DNA of 64,000 nt from Pseudisothecium myosuroides (Eukaryota; Streptophyta; Bryopsida; Hypnales; Lembophyllaceae), in contig OX637288.1 of assembly GCA_951799445.1 (NCBI GenBank), forward strand, positions 8,310,501-8,374,500, in the 5' to 3' direction. Positions 61,701-64,000 of this stretch are shown here, piece after piece (positions within the stretch are counted from its first letter, which is position 1; the number at the start of each line of letters is the position of its first letter). The translations under genes were made by a program, and so were the position numbers. The notes under the pieces are model-generated. The model saw only the letters and a program-made list of their open reading frames with translations, was not told where the DNA came from and did no database searches.

Positions 61701-62904
61701 CAACTAAATATATACTATGTAGATTTTAATTTCATTTATTCTTTCCCGGGTGTATGCTTGGGTGTCTTGCAAAATTCAATAGACTTTGAAAGCCATTATC
61801 TCCTTCATACTTTGTCCGTTTTTCATAAACATTGTTGGAAAAGTTTTGTATTCAAGTCTAGTTTTTGTGGTAAAATTTTCAATTTTTTCTAAGATGTTCA
61901 GAATTATTGGCAAGCATTTTAGTAGAAGGTGCTTTGGCTGAAATTCACATTTCTTTTGTAGTTCAAAACTTAAAGTTTGAATAGCTCTAAACTTAGTTAG
62001 CTTGAATAGTACTAAACCTAATTAGAGTTTGACTAGTTAAAAATTTTAAATTTTAATTTTAAATGGTTCAAATTTCAATAGTGTAATTTGAGTAGCTCAA
62101 TGTGAATTTAGAAGTATTCAAATTTGAATAGTGAAAACTTTAGAACTTGAGTAGTTGAAAACTTGGAAGTCAAATGTTGAAGAAATTGGATCAAAATAGT
62201 TTGGAACTTTGAATCAAATATTCTATAGTTCAAAATTTGTACTATTTTGAATTTTAAACTATTTTGATTTAAAACATAGAATTCTAATCAAAATCAAAAT
62301 TAAACTGAGAATATTTCAAAAGTTCTCTTAGAAAAGTCAATTATAAAATAAAGCTACCAAAAAAATTCTAAAATTGAAATTCTAAACTTGTTGTATGACA
62401 TTTCAAAATATAAATATAAATTTTAATCTAAGTATAAATTTTGGTTCTAATTAAATTGTAGTTTGTAGAAATTTCAATTTCAATTGGATTAGAATTCTAA
62501 TAAAATAAGAACTCCATCAAATATATTTATTTGAATCAAAATTGAATTAGATTTTGGAACTAATTAGAACTCTAATCAAATTCAAAATCTAATTAAAATT
62601 TGATTAAAATTTGAGTAAAATTCAACCTCTATATTCAAAATTTTGAAGAAAATTCTAAAACATACTAAAAGATGTTAAGTTTCCAAAAAGATTCCAAAAA
62701 GATTAAAAAAGATTAAAAAAGATTCCAAAGAAAGTGTTTAAAAATTTTCACAATGTATAGTATCCAGATCAATAGAATGGAAATGACATTTGTACAGAAA
62801 CCTGTTAAAGTTTGCAATTCATGTCCATTGCTATCCAAAACAACAGATGGTTTTTTTTTTGTTCAATCGGTCACTACTTTCTAGTAGTGTGATGTCAATA
62901 ATTA

Positions 62905-63015
62905 TGGTCAAGACTAAGGCAAGTTGTGGTGGCATCTTCCCAAAGGCAAAGATTTTCAAGACTCAAGGCCCCAATTTTTCAAATCAACCCATAATGTCTT
63001 TTACAAGCATAAACC
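62905..63015 (+). pseudogene. P450 exon 1 remnant
   Basis: CAAGTTGTGGTGGCATC, then AAGACTCAAGGCCCCAATTT, align with functional exon 1 near 56360-56462 but with deletions. Matches the remnant at 5041-5160. Confidence 0.7.
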
Positions 63016-63172
63016 CATCTAGGGTTATAAAGTTACATCCTCATCTTGTCCCTAGGAATTATATTCAATTGTTTTTGTGAGGATATTGAGTAGAATTAGT
63101 AATGTGAGAGTAGCTCTATTTTCATGTTATTGAAGATAATCTCAATTATAGAGCTTTTTCAATCATACTTAA

Positions 63173-64000
63173 CCTCTTAAGTTCTTTGACTATGTTTTCC
63201 CCCAAAACGCTCAAAAACTACCATTTTGAGCACGAGTACCAAATTTTGGAAAAAAAACATTTTCAAACACATATATAACCATAGGATTTTGTAGTGCGCT
63301 GGTTTGAAAATATGTGGAAAAAATTTCAGAATTTTTCACCATGTGGATTGCAAGATATTAGCATTTGAACTGAAAAATCCTTTTTTTGGTCCTGCAAAAA
63401 AACGGGCAGCTACACTTCACAAGGTCACATTTGTATGAAAAAATGTCCAAAATGGTGGTTACTCTTTGAATTCTTTCTTTGAGTCAAGTTGGCTACATGC
63501 TTGAAAAAATTTCACATCATTTGGAATTGTACAACATATAGGAAAAAAATAGTAGGTAGAAAGAAGTAGAGAATGATTCAATACACTAAATTGTTAAGAA
63601 TTTAGTTTTGGAATTGAAAAATTCCAATCCCAATGGTTGTAATGTTATAATAAACAATATAAATCCTATGATTTTATTTTATTTGAAAAATATTGAAAAT
63701 TGAGTGAAATAAATGACTTTTAAGTTTATTTTAGAGTAGAGAATTCATAATTGCCTGCAAACAAAAACTCCTCATAACTTTTGACTCATTTATCAAAATA
63801 GAATGATTCAAAGATTTAAGCGTATATATAAATCTAGAAAACCAATTTCAAATTTTTGTTTTTAAAAAAAAAAAATTATTTTATTTGCCCGAACTACCCA
63901 GTTAAAAAAAAAAGTAACATATTAGGCCATAACTTTTGACTCATATTTCCAAATGTCATGAAATTTAGTTCATATGAAAGATATTCCTTTTCCGTAACTT
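63173..64000. mobile_element. TTAA element Q (type IIa), cut by the window edge
   Basis: TTAA at 63169-63172, then CCTCTTAAGTTCTTTGAC, very close to the start of element A. The interior follows type II and ends in the IIa module. The right end is outside the window. Confidence 0.82.

Larger units (their letters stand above)
61216..62889. mobile_element. Non-autonomous CACTA (En/Spm-type) element
   Basis: Ends CACTACTAGAAAA and TTTCTAGTAGTG, with 3-bp duplication TGA (61213-61215 and 62890-62892). The paralogous empty site is intact at about 5028-5040 (GTTGATGATGTCAAT). 1674 bp with no transposase; it contains a CACGTG-type repeat array and a tRNA-like stretch. Confidence 0.95.

Overview
This is a nuclear genome segment of a land plant. 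It is AT-rich and intron-containing, and it carries plant A-type (CYP71-clan) cytochrome P450 genes embedded in dense transposon debris. The P450 sequences and the transposase and accessory protein types feel most like a large-genome non-seed plant such as a fern. That assignment is an impression from memory, not demonstrated. No bacterial operons, rRNA genes or CRISPR arrays were seen.

Layout. 1-2118 holds the 3' two-thirds of a P450 gene whose first exon lies off the left edge. 56149-58946 holds a complete three-exon paralogue of 513 codons. The DNA downstream of the genes exists in three copies: 2119-5160, an orphan block without a gene at 26921-29402, and 58947-63020. Two of these copies end in degraded exon-1 remnants (about 5041-5160 and 62905-63015), so the locus is the remains of a repeated P450 array. 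The three flanks act as mutual empty sites. They date and define three insertions: an 8-bp-TSD element at 2604-3291, a TTAA element at 28152-29084 and a CACTA element at 61216-62889.

The dominant feature is a set of 17 short elements (about 0.8-1.06 kb when uninterrupted) flanked by TTAA with termini starting CCCC or CCCT. This is the signature of piggyBac-like non-autonomous elements. They occur across the window, are often nested, and show exchange of internal modules. Other mobile elements are a 5'-truncated LINE (14499-16400), a decayed two-gene Mutator-like transposon (17024-24196) with divergent transposase and accessory genes and a self-derived fold-back between them, two inversely oriented copies of a long non-coding LTR retroelement (37190-50953), a Tourist-like MITE, two small hAT MITEs, a TA-flanked MITE family and a 200-bp fold-back MITE.

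Only the two P450 genes look functional as open frames. Both share unusual substitutions at otherwise conserved P450 positions. All transposon coding regions are broken by stops or frameshifts. The P450s would act as ER-anchored haem monooxygenases with a separate reductase; their substrate cannot be told from sequence.
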